From contig OX327699.1 of assembly GCA_946807835.1 (NCBI GenBank), positions 23,734,014-23,798,013 of the forward strand: a stretch of 64,000 nucleotides of DNA, written 5' to 3'. Shown piece after piece: positions 37,495 through 49,969 of the stretch (the first letter of the stretch is position 1; each line of letters begins with the position of its first letter). The DNA is from Ailanthus altissimus (Eukaryota > Streptophyta > Magnoliopsida > Sapindales > Simaroubaceae). The notes beneath the pieces are model-generated. The model was not told where the DNA came from. It saw only the letters and a program-made list of their open reading frames with translations, and ran no database searches. Position numbers and translations under genes: made by a program.

Positions 37495-40400
37495 ATGGCG
37501 GAGGAATCAGACGCTGTCATTTACCTTCACGGTGACCTGGACTTAAAAATTATCGAAGCTCGGCGCTTGCCGAACATGGATTTAGTATCGGCGCGTATCC
37601 GTAAATTCTTTGCCGCATTTGACACGTGTCGTAAACCTTTCTCGAATAATAAAAAACAAGTGTCTCACCGTAAAATCATCACCAGCGATCCATACGTCAC
37701 CGTTTGCCTAGGCGGAGCCACGGTTGCGCGCACGCGTGTGATTTCAAACTCGGCGAATCCTATCTGGAACGAGCACTTCGTTATCCCCTTGGCTCACCCG
37801 GTCTCGCAAATCGAGTTCTACGTGAAAGACAACGACATGTTCGGCGCCGACTTAATCGGCTTGGCGACTGTTTCGGCAACAAAGATCAAATCAGGAGAAA
37901 CAATCAGAGATTGGTTTCCGATATTAGGCTCGTTCGGGAAGCCGCCGAAGCCTGACACGGCAGTTCGTATGGAAATGAGATTCTTGCCATGTGAAGAAAA
38001 TCCGGTATACCGTTTCGGAATCGCGGCAAATCCGGACCGTTTTGGAGTGAATAACTGTTATTTTCCGGTACGACATCGGGGGAACGTGACGCTCTATCAG
38101 GACGCGCACGTGCCGGCGAAATCGAACTTACCGCAGATTGAATTGGATAATGGTATTGCGTATAAGCAGGGGAGTTGCTGGGAAGATATTTGTCACGCGA
38201 TTTTAGAGGCTCAACATTTGGTTTATATCGCGGGCTGGTCGGTTTTTCATCAGGTGAAGTTAGTTAGAGAGCAGACGAAGCCGTTACCGAACGGTGGGAC
38301 TTTGAGTTTAGGGGATTTGCTCAAGTACAAGTCGCAGGAAGGAGTCAGAGTATTGTTATTGGTCTGGGATGACAAGACTTCGCATAGTAAATTCTTCATT
38401 AACACAGTACGGATTTTTTTTTTACTCGTTATAATTTACATGTCATTTTCATATTTGGTTTGTTGCTGGATATTGACTAATTATTGTTGGAAGAGAATAT
38501 TTTCCTTTGGTGAATAAATGAACTTCTTCAATGTTAATGCGTGGGTTTATGGTGCAGACTGGAGTGATGCAAACCCACGATGAAGAGACACGAAATTTTT
38601 TCAAGCATTCATCGGTTCATTGTGTGCTCTCACCTCGATATGCCAGCAGTAAGCTTAGCATTTTCAAGCAACAGGCATGCTTTGCACTGTGTTGGTTAAT
38701 TTTTGCGCCATTTTTTAAACATGTTTTTAATTTTTATCGTGGAACTGTTTGTTTGAGTCTTTGAGATGGTTCATTTTCTTCTAAGAAGATAATTAATATC
38801 ATCTTTCCACCCATTCGAATTGATCCCGGTTTCCCATTTCATGTTTCAAATAGATAAACTGCACTATCGAGTATCTGTGGAAACTACTTAGCAAACTAGT
38901 AATTGAAGAGACTATGAACTAATTATTTTGCTTGCAATCTCTGTGTGGCATTTGATTTCAGGTTGTTGGAACTCTTTTCTCGCATCATCAGAAATGTGTA
39001 ATTGTGGATACACAAGCACGTGGAAACAACAGGAAGATAACTGCTTTTCTAGGTGGGCTTGATCTTTGTGATGGCAGATATGATACACCTGATCATCGAC
39101 TATTTCGAGATCTTGACACTGTATTTAAGGGTGATTATCATAATCCAACATTTCCCGTAAGTACATCATTCCGTGGAACTTTCTTCCTGTTTTCAAGTGT
39201 TCTGGTTCACCAAACTTACATGGATATGATTTTGTAAGTAGTGATCTCAAATTTTTAAATGATCTGCCGTCATTGTCAAGCTAGGGATTTAGTTTCATAT
39301 AGATCGTAATTCTTCGCCCTAAAAATATGTAAAACACTAATGAAGCTCGGATTGATAAAAGGCTATGGCTATATGACACCATTTTCCTACTGGTCACTGT
39401 TATAAGCTGCTGTGGTTTTCAATGAAACTACTGGGAAGAAGGAAACTGCATTACTTTTAAATATTAACACTACGACTAAGAATTAGAGAGCTTCAAGATC
39501 TTGGAATTGTTTAAATAACAGTGGTTTTGATAAGTATTCTGGTTCAGCCCAAAGAGTTTCTTAATAATCTTAATGATACTGTTCCAAGGTACTCGGGCCA
39601 TTGGTGCTCGTTAGAAGAAATACATTTCTCATTCTGTCCTTTGTATATGTAGGCAGGAACCAAGGGTCCAAGGCAACCGTGGCATGATTTGCATTGCAAA
39701 ATTGAAGGTCCTGCTGCATATGATGTGCTTACAAACTTTGAGCAGCGTTGGAGAAAAGCAACAAGATGGTCAGAGTTTGGGCGGCAGTTTAAAAGGGTAA
39801 CCCAGTGGCATGATGATGCTCTAATAAAATTAGAACGAATATCGTGGATACTTAGTCCCTCCTCATCCATTCCAACTGATCATTCTACATTGAGGATTTC
39901 CCAGGAGGAAGATCCTGAAAATTGGCATGTTCAGGTTGACCATTTGACGCTTCTGGAAGAAAATTCTACTATTTCTGTTTAATCTATTCACTCTTGTATA
40001 ATCTTTATTGACCCTTCTAATTGACAGGTTTTTCGATCCATAGATTCTGGATCTGTGAAAGGATTTCCTAAAGATGTTTATCAAGCTGAACTTCAGGTTT
40101 TCTTTTAGCACAAACTAAGTGCTTTACATAATTTATAATTGACTCTTAGTTGCACTGCTTTTAGTCAATCACACAGGATTATTGTATTTCTTGTATTTTA
40201 CTCTAAAGTAGCATGTCAACTTATAATAGTTCCTTGCAGAATCTCGTTTGTGCCAAAAATTTGGTGATAGATAAGAGCATTCAAACAGCATATATTCAGG
40301 CAATTAGGCCTGCACAACACTTCATCTATATTGAGAACCAATATTTCCTAGGTTCATCATATGCGTGGCCTTCTTATAAAGATGCAGGTTTGATCACCAT

Positions 40401-43113
40401 CTTTATTGCTTTTCAGTTTGACATATTTTAATTACTAAATTTTCAGCACCTTGGGTTATGATGCCCATGTTTTAATTATATTTATGCACTTAATGATCAT
40501 TTCTGGCTGGAAAACGTATGTTTTTTTTTTTTGGATAATCAAGTAACAAATATTAATTGATAAAACTATCCAAATACAAGTGATCATAAGGCCATAATAC
40601 AAAGAGAACAAATCACACCTTATGATTTACCATCTATTTACAATATGATTTATGTTTTGACTAGAGATGGAAAATAAACATTTAATCCACACTACATCTT
40701 TAATATATCGAAATACATCATTTGTATTTGGTAGTTTATATTGGAACACCACTTGGTTGCGCTTTTGTCATATTGAATAGATTGAAGTACAGAAAGCGAT
40801 TCTTCTGATTTTGTTAAGTAAAGATTTACCTTTAGTTTTCCTGTAGAAGTAAGATACCTCTCTTCTCCAAGTGTCAGGTCGTCTGTTGATATGGCACGCC
40901 AGCAGAACTTTTTCCCATATACCCTCTGTAAAGTAACACTGAAAGAATAAGTGTGTCACCGTCTCATTGACATTACCACAAAGTGGACAGTTTGTAAAAA
41001 TGTCGAGCCCCCATGTGACCAATCTCGCATTTGTAGATAGCCAGTTCTTCAGTGCAAGCCAAGTGATAAAACTATGTTTAGGGATATATTGTGGACCCCA
41101 AAGTAGCCTGTACCATTCTACCATAATTTTTTTGTTTGTTAAGTGTCTCCATGCATTAGCAATTGAAAATCTCCCATTGGGGCACCCATTTTAGATGATC
41201 ATATCTTCTCTAGAGATAAAAATAGTGAAGTTAAGCTGTATATAATCCCAAGCTAAGGTAGTATGTGCATCCAAAGGGTTATGGAAGGTCCAAGTGCCAT
41301 TGCGCCATAGGTCCTTAACTTTTGCGTCTCATGGGATGTCAAAGTCACTAATATTGACCTGGGGGAATTTATCGACAATAAATTCACCATTCAACCACGG
41401 ATCACTCTAAAAAATGAAATTTGATCCATTGCCCAATTTATAACCAAATAACTTCTGTACGTGCCTTCGCAAGTTTAAGAGTTTCCGACATGTCCAACTA
41501 CAATCTAATACTTTTGTTATCCCCCAAAAGCCCAATTTTCAAAGTTTACACATGTTGTCCTAGTGTTTTTTTTATAATTCTTTTGTTACCTACCCTACAA
41601 TCTTTCTTCTTATATCATTACTTTGTTGGAATGATAAGGTGCTGATAATCTAATCCCAATGGAGTTGGCACTGAAGATTGCAAGTAAGATTAGAGCAAAG
41701 GAGAGATTTGCAGTTTATGTTATCATACCAATGTGGCCTGAGGGTGTCCCTTCTTCCGCTTCTGTGCAATCAATTCTCTTTTGGCAGGTAATCAGACATA
41801 TAATTTCATAATTAATATCTACGAGAAAAGATAATGACTACACTCAAAGAAGTGGCTTCTGAAAGTATTCAATGTACTTGAGATTTTTCTAAAAGCATTT
41901 TTGGTGTTATCGGGATTTTCATAATAGTCATTTTCTGGGTAAATATTGTGGACTACTGTACACCATCCTCAATTCATCATGAACTACCTATCAAAAGTGG
42001 TATTTTGAGTTCTTATAGTAATACTTCTATAGTATCTTCTTTACAAACAGTGGCATGATTCACCCAAAGGCTTGTGGTAAATTTGGCTGTGGTGGACGAT
42101 AAAGACTTGCCTATTTGACAGGTGTTCAAATCCATGCACTGATGTGCGGTCATATTGTCTCACCTTTGAGTTTTTGCTTTGCAGGCACAGACAAGACAAA
42201 TGATGTATGAACTCATAGCAAAAGAGTTGAAATCCATGCAAATAGAGAATTCATGTCCCCAAGACTATCTAAACTTTTACTGTCTTGGTAACCGAGAACA
42301 ACTTCACAAAGAAGTGCCTGGTTCAAGTAATCAAACTTTCAATGGAGAAACGGTAATTATCCATTATGGATTTGCTTTCTATTATATGAATAATGAATTG
42401 AATGGTAAAGAAATATTTACTATCACTTATCATTTCTTGCATATTGGTGAACTCATGAATTTGAACATAATGTTCTATTACATCATCATGAATTTGACCA
42501 TAATATCTTCATGATCTATTCTCAGATTTCAGCTTCGCTGAAATTTCAACGCTTTATGATTTATGTACATGCGAAGGGGATGATCGTAGACGATGAGTAT
42601 GTAATTTTGGGATCTGCCAATATAAATCAACGATCTTTGGCTGGTTCTAGAGACACTGAGATAGCAATAGGGGCATATCAACCACATAACACATGGGGTA
42701 AGAAGAAGGAACATCCACGTAGTCAGGTTTGTAGCTTCTCATCAACATTCAGTACATATTTCTATTTTTCTCATTCTGACTTGAAACACAGTCTGACTGA
42801 ACAATTGATGCATGTACAGGTTTATGGATACAGAATGTCACTGTGGGCAGAACACATGGGAATTATAGATGATTGCTTCAAGGCACCCGAAAGTTTGGAA
42901 TGTATTCGATTTGTGAACAAGATAGCTGAAGATAACTGGAACAAGTTCACGAAGGACGCTTTTACACCATTGCAGGGGCACCTTCTCAAATATCCGGTTG
43001 AGGTAAAGAGCAATGGCAAAGAAAGCCCATTGCCTGGGTTTGAAACATTCCCAGATGTCGGCGGTAAAGTGCTTGGAGCTCGCTCAAATCTACCCGATGC
43101 ACTAACCACATAA
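37495..43113 (+). CDS. PLDDELTA: Phospholipase D delta-type (C2-PLD), 10 exons
   Basis: It hydrolyses membrane phospholipids to phosphatidic acid. C2-PLDs are Ca2+-dependent, and the delta class is plasma-membrane associated and acts in dehydration, freezing and H2O2 signalling. Exons: 37495-38406, 38558-38674, 38962-39156, 39653-39934, 40028-40096, 40240-40387, 41639-41787, 42185-42352, 42526-42726, 42820-43113; sum 2,535 bp, 844 residues (Arabidopsis PLD delta has 868). The C2 domain is at about 10-160, with SDPYVTV and KDNDMFG as Ca2+-loop residues. HKD motif 1 is H352-x-K354-xxxx-D359; HKD motif 2 is H695-x-K697-xxxx-D702. [10 protein letters not shown] and the C-terminal FPDVGGK block are conserved. 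Intron 2 appears to start with GC (CAG/GCATGC) instead of GT. Intron 6 (1.25 kb) holds an antisense LINE fragment. Class assignment rests on overall similarity to PLD delta; a tree would confirm it. Confidence 0.93.
40521..41410 (-). mobile_element. 5'-truncated LINE fragment in PLD intron 6
   Basis: On the minus strand this is the 3' end of a plant L1-type LINE. It begins (right side, about 41410) in the C-terminal part of ORF2, continues through the zf-RVT zinc-binding domain (40768-41124) with the spacing [18 protein letters not shown], and ends in a poly-A tail seen as a 12-T run at 40521-40532. Target-site duplications could not be identified. It lies antisense to the PLD gene and accounts for the unusual length of intron 6. 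Confidence 0.8.
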
Positions 43114-43790
43114 AGTCTTCTAATTTTTCATGTTTGTAGTTCCAAATAATTTAATCTTGACCCTAAAAGATGGGGAAATATATATACTCTGTACAAGCTT
43201 AATGACAGATTGCGGGAGGCTATTTCCTATTAACACTTTGGACTAACAGGTACATATTGTGTTTCACATTGTAATTGTACACTCCTCCCTGTCATACCTG
43301 TGGAAAATGCAAGAGGAGAGAGCTATAATGAAATTCAACAGTTAAAAGCCAGTAAAAGTTGAAAATGTTTGGAATTTGAAGCTGACAAATTAGTGAATTG
43401 GATCATTCCAAGTTCAGACATAGCCTGGGTGTTGTTCGGTGTGAAATTCAACGAAAAACACTTGTACTCGAATTGCATTTTCAAGTTTCGGTTTGTCTTT
43501 TACTTTCTCCTCTTCTGCTCTTCAACTCGTTACAGTATTAAAATTTCCGCTGAGAGATCCTATTCAGATTGTTAATAGAAGATTTAAACACAAATGTCTA
43601 AATTACATTACAAATCTACATTTCAGATAAATGAAAATTACAAATGTTTATTGTTTTGGTTCACCACATACATTCTCTCATACCCCAAACGATAATATGA
43701 TACTCATAAACTCAATGACCACCAGAAAATTAAAAAGAGCAAGACGAAGAGAACAATGAGATGACCCAAACAAAGTCTTCATATGCCAAC

Positions 43791-44294
43791 TTAGTTAACA
43801 GTCACTTTGCCGACCATGCCAGCTCCCTGGTGAGGGGAACAGTAGAAAGAGTAAGTGCCTTTCTCGGTCAAGGTAACAGCGTAAGTCTCCCCAGGGCCAT
43901 TGAGAAGGTCTTCTTCAGGCATGGAGATTTTTGATGCATCAACACCGCCTGGAATCTCGTCCTCATCGAACACAACGTTGTGTGGGAACCCAGCATTGTT
44001 CTTGAACACAATCTTCTCTCCAGAGCTAACACTGAAAGAGTTGGGAACAAAAGCCAACGACCCATCATCACCACCAAGCAAAACCTCAACGGCCATGGCA
44101 TTGCTAGCAAGCATTGCGCTAGCAGCTATGGCTGCAACAGCAACCCCAACATCTTTGAGTGAAGCCTTAACGCCGAGCCTTGGAACAGGAGAGGCTGAGG
44201 CCTTGACGCTGGAACTAACTCTGGCTGGTGTGGCGCTGGCTTTGAGGCCAGTGAAAGATGGGATAGCAACAGCTGCAGAGGTGACAGTGGCCAT
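43791..44294 (-). CDS. PETE: Plastocyanin precursor, chloroplastic
   Basis: An intronless 167-codon gene for the thylakoid-lumen blue copper protein that carries electrons from cytochrome b6f to photosystem I. Residues 1-68 are a bipartite transit peptide: a Ser/Ala/Val-rich stromal part, then a hydrophobic lumen-targeting segment (about 48-66) ending in AMA. The mature protein starts [10 protein letters not shown] at residue 69 and is 99 residues, the standard plastocyanin length. Copper ligands by family numbering (His37, Cys84, His87, Met92) are present: His in FPHNVVF, then CSPHQGAGM near the C-terminus (Cys152, His155, Met160 of the precursor). The acidic patch DEDEIP is present. The frame is intact, and a TATA box lies about 120 bp upstream on the gene strand. 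Confidence 0.98.
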   Translation of the reverse strand: MATVTSAAVAIPSFTGLKASATPARVSSSVKASASPVPRLGVKASLKDVGVAVAAIAASAMLASNAMAVEVLLGGDDGSLAFVPNSFSVSSGEKIVFKNNAGFPHNVVFDEDEIPGGVDASKISMPEEDLLNGPGETYAVTLTEKGTYSFYCSPHQGAGMVGKVTVN

Positions 44295-44545
44295 TGTAGA
44301 AGGTGTTTATCTCTTGTGGGTTTATTTTGCGTTATCTGTTGAAGGGAATCAACAGAGGGAAAGAGTGAGGTTGGTTTTTATTAAGGTGACAAGGGTGTCA
44401 AGTTCTTTTTGTGTGGTTTATATTTGAGGATCGGACCTGTGTAGATAAATTGGATGACAAGGTGGATGGGCAGAGAAGTGGGTTATCTATTGAAACTCGC
44501 CCTGATTGGCTGGGTTAGATGCTATCTCCTTACGTGGCGTGCACT
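44295..44545 (-). promoter_or_regulatory. Plastocyanin promoter and leader
   Basis: On the gene strand TATAAA lies at 44422-44417, about 123 nt before the ATG. Further upstream are a GATAAC I-box (44487-44482), a CCAAT box (44509-44505) and a GCCACGTAA G-box-like element (near 44537-44530). I-box plus G-box in this order is typical of light-regulated nuclear photosynthesis genes. Motif-based inference. Confidence 0.55.
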
Positions 44546-45180
44546 TACTGATTTGAGGTGGGGAATGCGAGGGATTAGTACTGGGGAAAATTAGAGGTGG
44601 AGGATAAGTTTTGCATGGCATAGGATTTGCTGCTCTAATTAGACTTCTCCTCACAAATAGCTGAATCTTGCTAAGATATCTTTCCCTAGTATTGTGATAA
44701 AAAGAAGATAATGCTCGTCCTGCACGTGGACACTTAAATAAAATTTGTTGATAATTCATTATCACCATTAGTTTAATCTAGCAATTATGTTAAAGATTTC
44801 ATTTGACAACGCTACATTGCAAAATAAATTACAACAAATAAATAAATAAACTACATGGAGTTGTCTTCTGATGGCTAACCTTTACTTAAAAGTGTCTTGT
44901 TTTGGCCAGAGGCTACTTATGCCTTGATGCTCCATCCCAGAATACATGCTAGTGCCTCAGTTAAAATTGTGTCACGTCGTTAATACAAAGCCATAGACTA
45001 TGAAGAAGCCTACTGACTGAAATTAGAATAGGCCACAAGCTACTGTGAAATTTGAATGCAAATGGGGTAAGCTAATACCAATTTTGAGGGCAGCATTACA
45101 GCAACACCGCGTCTCAAATGAAAACGGAATATGAGCTGATCTTTTCAAACCCCTTATATCAAAAATAATTATTTGCCACC

Positions 45181-45557
45181 TGAAACAAATCTTAGCTGAT
45201 GTATTAAAGATTTGTGTTTCCAGGAAAATATCAATTTCCTGGAAAATATTATCGAACAGGACAGTGACAGAGCAAGATGAGAGAAAAATCTATCTTATTG
45301 AATGATCTTTAACTGTGAATTCTTTTCCATACATAATAGATAGTGCTAACATCAGTATTTATTGTTACAAAGGCTCTTGAATGAGCTGGAAACAGAGAGA
45401 TATGAGTTTGTTAGAAACGGTGAAACAATGTTAACAAACTAACAAACTTTTCCTTAAGTCTGTTACAGACTTATATTTTGTAACTGATTGAATGCTGACG
45501 TGTTACTATTGAGCTAATACTGACGTGTCACTACTGAGCTGATACATATACTTTTCT
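45181..45557 (-). repeat. 3' LTR of the copia element (377 bp)
   Basis: Same length as the other LTR and collinear without indels. On the element strand it begins AGAAAAG and ends TTTCA. The left flank is the target-site copy CCACC. Confidence 0.95.
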
Positions 45558-45570
45558 TCCCCCCTCAAAC
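45558..45570 (-). other. Polypurine tract
   Basis: On the element strand GTTTGAGGGGGGA lies directly before the 3' LTR. This is the expected primer site for plus-strand DNA synthesis. Confidence 0.8.
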
Positions 45571-45574
45571 GCAA

Positions 45575-48500
45575 CTATCTGGAGCAGATGTTGAGCTTGG
45601 GAATAAAAGCCTGAAACTTAGAAATGGGAAGTGCCTTAGTAAAAATATCGGCGAGTTGAGAGGCAGAAGGAACAAATCGAATATCTAGCTGACCAGTAAG
45701 TACTTTATCCCGAAGAAAGTGAATGTCAATTTCAATATGCTTGGTGCGACTATGAAAAACAGGATTAGCTGCTAATGAAGCAGCACTCTGATTATCACAC
45801 CATACTATTGGTGTTGTAGATAGAGGCAGGTGAAGTTCTGAAAGTAGGGACTGTAGCCAAGCTAATTCTGCAGCTACCTGAACTAAGGCTCTATATTCAG
45901 ATTCTGTACTCGACCTAGACACAACTCTTTGCTTCTTCGAACACCAAGATACCAAGTTGCCAGCATAGAAAACACAATAGCCACCATAAGATCTTCGATC
46001 ATCAATATCAGAGGCCCAGTCAGCATCGGATAAGGCTGTCAAGTTGACTGCAGAACCAGGTTTAAAGAGTAAGCCATGAGTTTTTGTATCTTGGAGATAC
46101 CTGAGTAGTCGTTTACAACATTGCCAGTGAACCAAAGAAGGACATGACAAGTATTGGCTTAATTTGTTAACTGCAAAGGAAATTTCTGGCCTGGTAAGAG
46201 TCATGTATTGCAATGCACCAATAATACTTCGATAGAGAAAATTGTCTAGAAAAGGCTGGTCTGAACATTTGGAGAGTTTAAGACCACTGCTCATTGGAGT
46301 TAAGCAACTCTTTGCCTGTGCCATAAGAGTCTTTCTAAGTAATTCAGACAAATACTTGGTTTGGCTAAGATGTAAGGCAGAACCAATCCTTGTTATTTCA
46401 ATGCCAAGAAAATACTTCAGATCACCTAACTCTTTCAATGCAAAAGCTTTGTTTAGCTGTTTAACCACCAACTGAATGGCATCATTATCATCACCAGTGA
46501 TGATTATATCATCGACATAAACTAAGACAATAATCATCGTACTGCTAATGTGTCTAACAAATACTGATGTATCAGATTTAGTATTGCAGAATCCCCACTG
46601 AAGCAAAGCTTCTCTGAGCTTGTCAAACCAAGCTTTAGGTGCCTGTTTAAGACCATATAACGTCTTGTGCAACTTGCAAATGAAATTAGCTGTATTAGGA
46701 ACTATAAACCCCTCTGGTTGTTGCATGAAAACTGTTTCTGTGAGCTCCTCATTCAAAAATGCATTGTTGATATCCACTTGTTTCATTTGCCAGCCTTTTG
46801 TCACAGCTAGGCTAATAATAACTCTTATTGTATTGTATTTAACCACAGGGCTAAATGTCTCAGAAAAGTCTACACCAAGGGTTTGATTATAACCTTTGGC
46901 TACTAACCTAGCCTTGTATCTTAGCACACTGCCATCTGGATTTCTTTTGACCTTAAAAACCCATTTATTTCCAATAATCCTGTAGTCTGGATGTCTTAAA
47001 ACCAATGACCAGGTTCTGTTGTTCATTAGAGCTTTGTATTCTTCTAGCATTGCTTGTCTCTAATGAGGCTGTTGTAATGCTTCAACAGGAGAGGTAGAAA
47101 CTTCTTCTTGGCATTTGAATAAGAAAATTTTTGGTTTATAAATCCCATCCTTTGATCTAGTGATCATTGGATGAATGTTGTCAATAGACTTGTTCTGCAT
47201 ATCAAATACTGTTTCTGATGGTATAGATGAAAGTGTTTAATTATTGGTGAGTGAATTTCGTAAAGAGTGAGGATTATTGAAGGTTGATGGATTAGGCAAG
47301 ATATCAGTAGGGATCTGAGGACTATAGAAAGGTGTCTGTGAGGATGTTTGTGTTTGGGGAAATAAAAATGAATTGTTGCTTGGATTATTTGCTGTAGGTA
47401 CCTGCATCTGGGCTGAACTAGAACCAGCTGGACATGAAAAAAGTATTTTCTTATAGACAAGGTATAGTGACAGAATAAAATGGGGCTGAATTATTTAGAG
47501 AATTGCTGTATGATTGGAGCCAGAGGATAAAGATTGAGCAAACACAGTGTCTATAAAAAAAGAAAAGTTATTCTCATTAAAGATAACATGCCTAGCAACA
47601 TACACTTTCGCTTTTGAACTAAGACATTTGTAATCTTTATGTTGAGAACTATAACCTAGAAATACACACTTTTCAGTATGAAAATTGAACTTGTTTTTAG
47701 AGTAAGGCCTTAGGTGAGGATAGCATGCACAACCAAAGACTTTAAAGAAGCTATAATCTGGTAGTTGGTTAAACAACAACTCAAAGGGTGTTTTATACTT
47801 CAGAATGACTAATGGCATCCTATTGATTAGAAATGCTGCTGTAGCAAAAGCTTCCCACCAATATTTCAAGGGCATATTGCTATGGGCTAACAGTGTGAGA
47901 CTTGTCTCTACTAAATGTCGATGTTTCCTCTCAGCTCGCCCATTTTGATGATGAGTGTAAGGGCAAGAATATCTGTGTATTATGCCTTTTTTATTTACAA
48001 AGCTTGTAAAAGTTCTGTAATCCCCTCCATAATCAGTTTGTAGGATCTTAATTTTTTTATCAATGAGTCTTTCAACATGATTTTGAAAGTGTTGAAAGGT
48101 GCTTAGGACTTTTGATTTTTGTTTTAGAAGATAAACCCATATAAATCTACTGAAATCATCAATATAACTGACATAATATTTGAAATCATCTCCTGAACTA
48201 ATAGGGGCTGGTCCCCAAACATCTGAGTGGATGAGTTTTGGGGGTTGTTTTGTTTTAGTCTCAAAAGAACTGAAGTGCAACTTGTGATTTTTACCTAATT
48301 GGCAAGATGAACAAAAGGAAATATCACTGTCTTTTATAGAACCAGGTATATTACAAGCTGTCACAATCTTTCTAAGTACATCAATATTAGGATGACCAAA
48401 TCTTTTATGAAGTACATCAAAATGACTATGACTGGTTTTAGACAACCTGACCTCAGGGCTGATTTTAACAGTTTTATCAACTGTGTTATTTATCTTACAA

Positions 48501-49969
48501 TCAGCAAAGAGAGAAATGAAAGGTGTTTGTACAGAGTGATTAGGAACGGTATGTGAAGAGTGAAAAACCAGCTGGTATAGTCCATCTCTAGCAAGGCCCT
48601 TGAACAAAACCTTCCCCTTCATATCCTTTACAACACAAAAAGTTTTGGTAAATTCAATGGCTAGTTTGTTATCATGTGTAAGTTTTGAGATGCTAACAAG
48701 ATTTTTGGTCATATTGGGAACATGTAAAACATTCTTGAGACTTAATTTTTCTGAGGTAAGGGTATTCAGATAATAATTTCCTATATGCAGAATTTTAAGT
48801 CTACTACCATTACCTACTGTTATACATTCCATACCTCTGTATTCCCTGCTTGAAGCCAAGTTACTAAAATTGTTAATGACATGGTTTGTGGCACCACTGT
48901 CCATGTACCACCCCATGTCATTTTTTGGTTCTTGTGCTGGTTCTGCAACAAAGGCTGCTGGTTGCATTTGATCACTCATTTGCTCTTGATTCTATTGTGC
49001 AGGAGGCATAAAATCTTCTTTGAATTTGTTCCAGCACTTGAAAGCCCCATGTCCAGCCTTAAGACAGATCTGACAAACTATTTTGGTGTTGATCTTTCCT
49101 TTTCCACCAAAGTTTGGCTTTCCTCTTCTTCTGCCTCTGAAAACGCCTTGTATATTCTAAGGACTCTGATTTATAGAGCTACCAAACTGCTTATTATCAC
49201 CAGTATAATACTTATTATCACCATTATACTTAAATTTTTGCTTTATTGCAGAGCTTGCTGACATATGATTCCCTGATGCAGTGTTAGACAACTCAATCCT
49301 TCCTTCTTGACTTAGAAGAACTGAATAGATCTCGGCCAAGGTTATATCTTCAGATTTCATTGACACAAATAAGGCTACTGGATCATATTCAGATCCAAGT
49401 CTTGCCAATAGGTATGAAATCAAATCTTGATCACTCACAGGCTTCCCTACCATAGCTAATTCATCAGCTAATCCTTTTACCTTCATATAGTAATTATTCA
49501 TACTCGAATTTCCTTTCCTTACAGTTTGAAGTGGTGACCTAAGCTGTGTAAGTCTAGCAAAGGACTGACTTTCAAACATTTGTTCAAGATGCTTCCATAT
49601 TTCAGATGAAGTCTTATACTGAACAACAGAACTAAGTACTGAATCAGTCATACAAGAGAATAACCAGCTTACAAGCAAAGAGTCTTGTTTCATCCATTGT
49701 TTGTACTGAGGATTCAACACTAATCCAGTTTCAGCATATCGATCTGGACACTTTCTTTCTCCTATCAACAGATCTTCCAGATCGTTTCCTCTAGCACAAG
49801 CTAACACTTGAGATTTCCATAAAAGAAAGTTATTGCAGTCAAGCTTGACTGGATTTGAGAAGGTAAAAGTATTGCTCTGCATAATCGCAAGTGAATTCAT
49901 CTGTGTATTCAAGTTTGAAGTGTGTGTTTGATGTGAATTAGAGGAACTAGCCAGTGGCTTTGATACCAT
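45575..49969 (-). pseudogene. Copia gag-pol polyprotein with five in-frame stops
   Basis: One reading frame of about 1,465 codons runs from an ATG at 49969 (or a Met near 49897) to the terminal stop at 45575. Gag (UBN2-like) is followed by a CCHC zinc knuckle (CQICLKAGHGAFKC, about 49045-49085), the protease site DSGATNH (near 48897), integrase with its HHCC-type motif and a DDE core (HSDVWGP, LQTDYGGDY), RT with YVDD (near 46520), and RNase H ending ADIFTKALP. In-frame stops lie at 49159-49157 (TAG), 48994-48992 (TAG), 47497-47495 (TAA), 47239-47237 (TAA) and 47062-47060 (TAG). No frameshift was found. The first stop lies upstream of the zinc knuckle, so it is not a natural Gag-Pol boundary; the last sits where a Trp codon is usual. 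Confidence 0.9.
49951..49968 (-). other. Primer-binding site (initiator tRNA-Met type)
   Basis: On the element strand TGGTATCAAAGCCACTGG starts at the first base after the 5' LTR. It matches the usual copia PBS TGGTATCAGAGC apart from one substitution. Confidence 0.9.

Noticed and set aside
40768..41124. Separate minus-strand host gene with a zinc-finger-like motif
   Set aside because: The spacing and flanking residues are those of the zf-RVT domain of plant LINEs, and a poly-A tail lies downstream; it is a retrotransposon fragment in a PLD intron.
47495..49159. Programmed stop-codon readthrough in the copia gag-pol
   Set aside because: The first stop lies before the zinc knuckle, five stops occur at unrelated places, and the first TAG is not followed by a CARYYA-type context; mutation is simpler.
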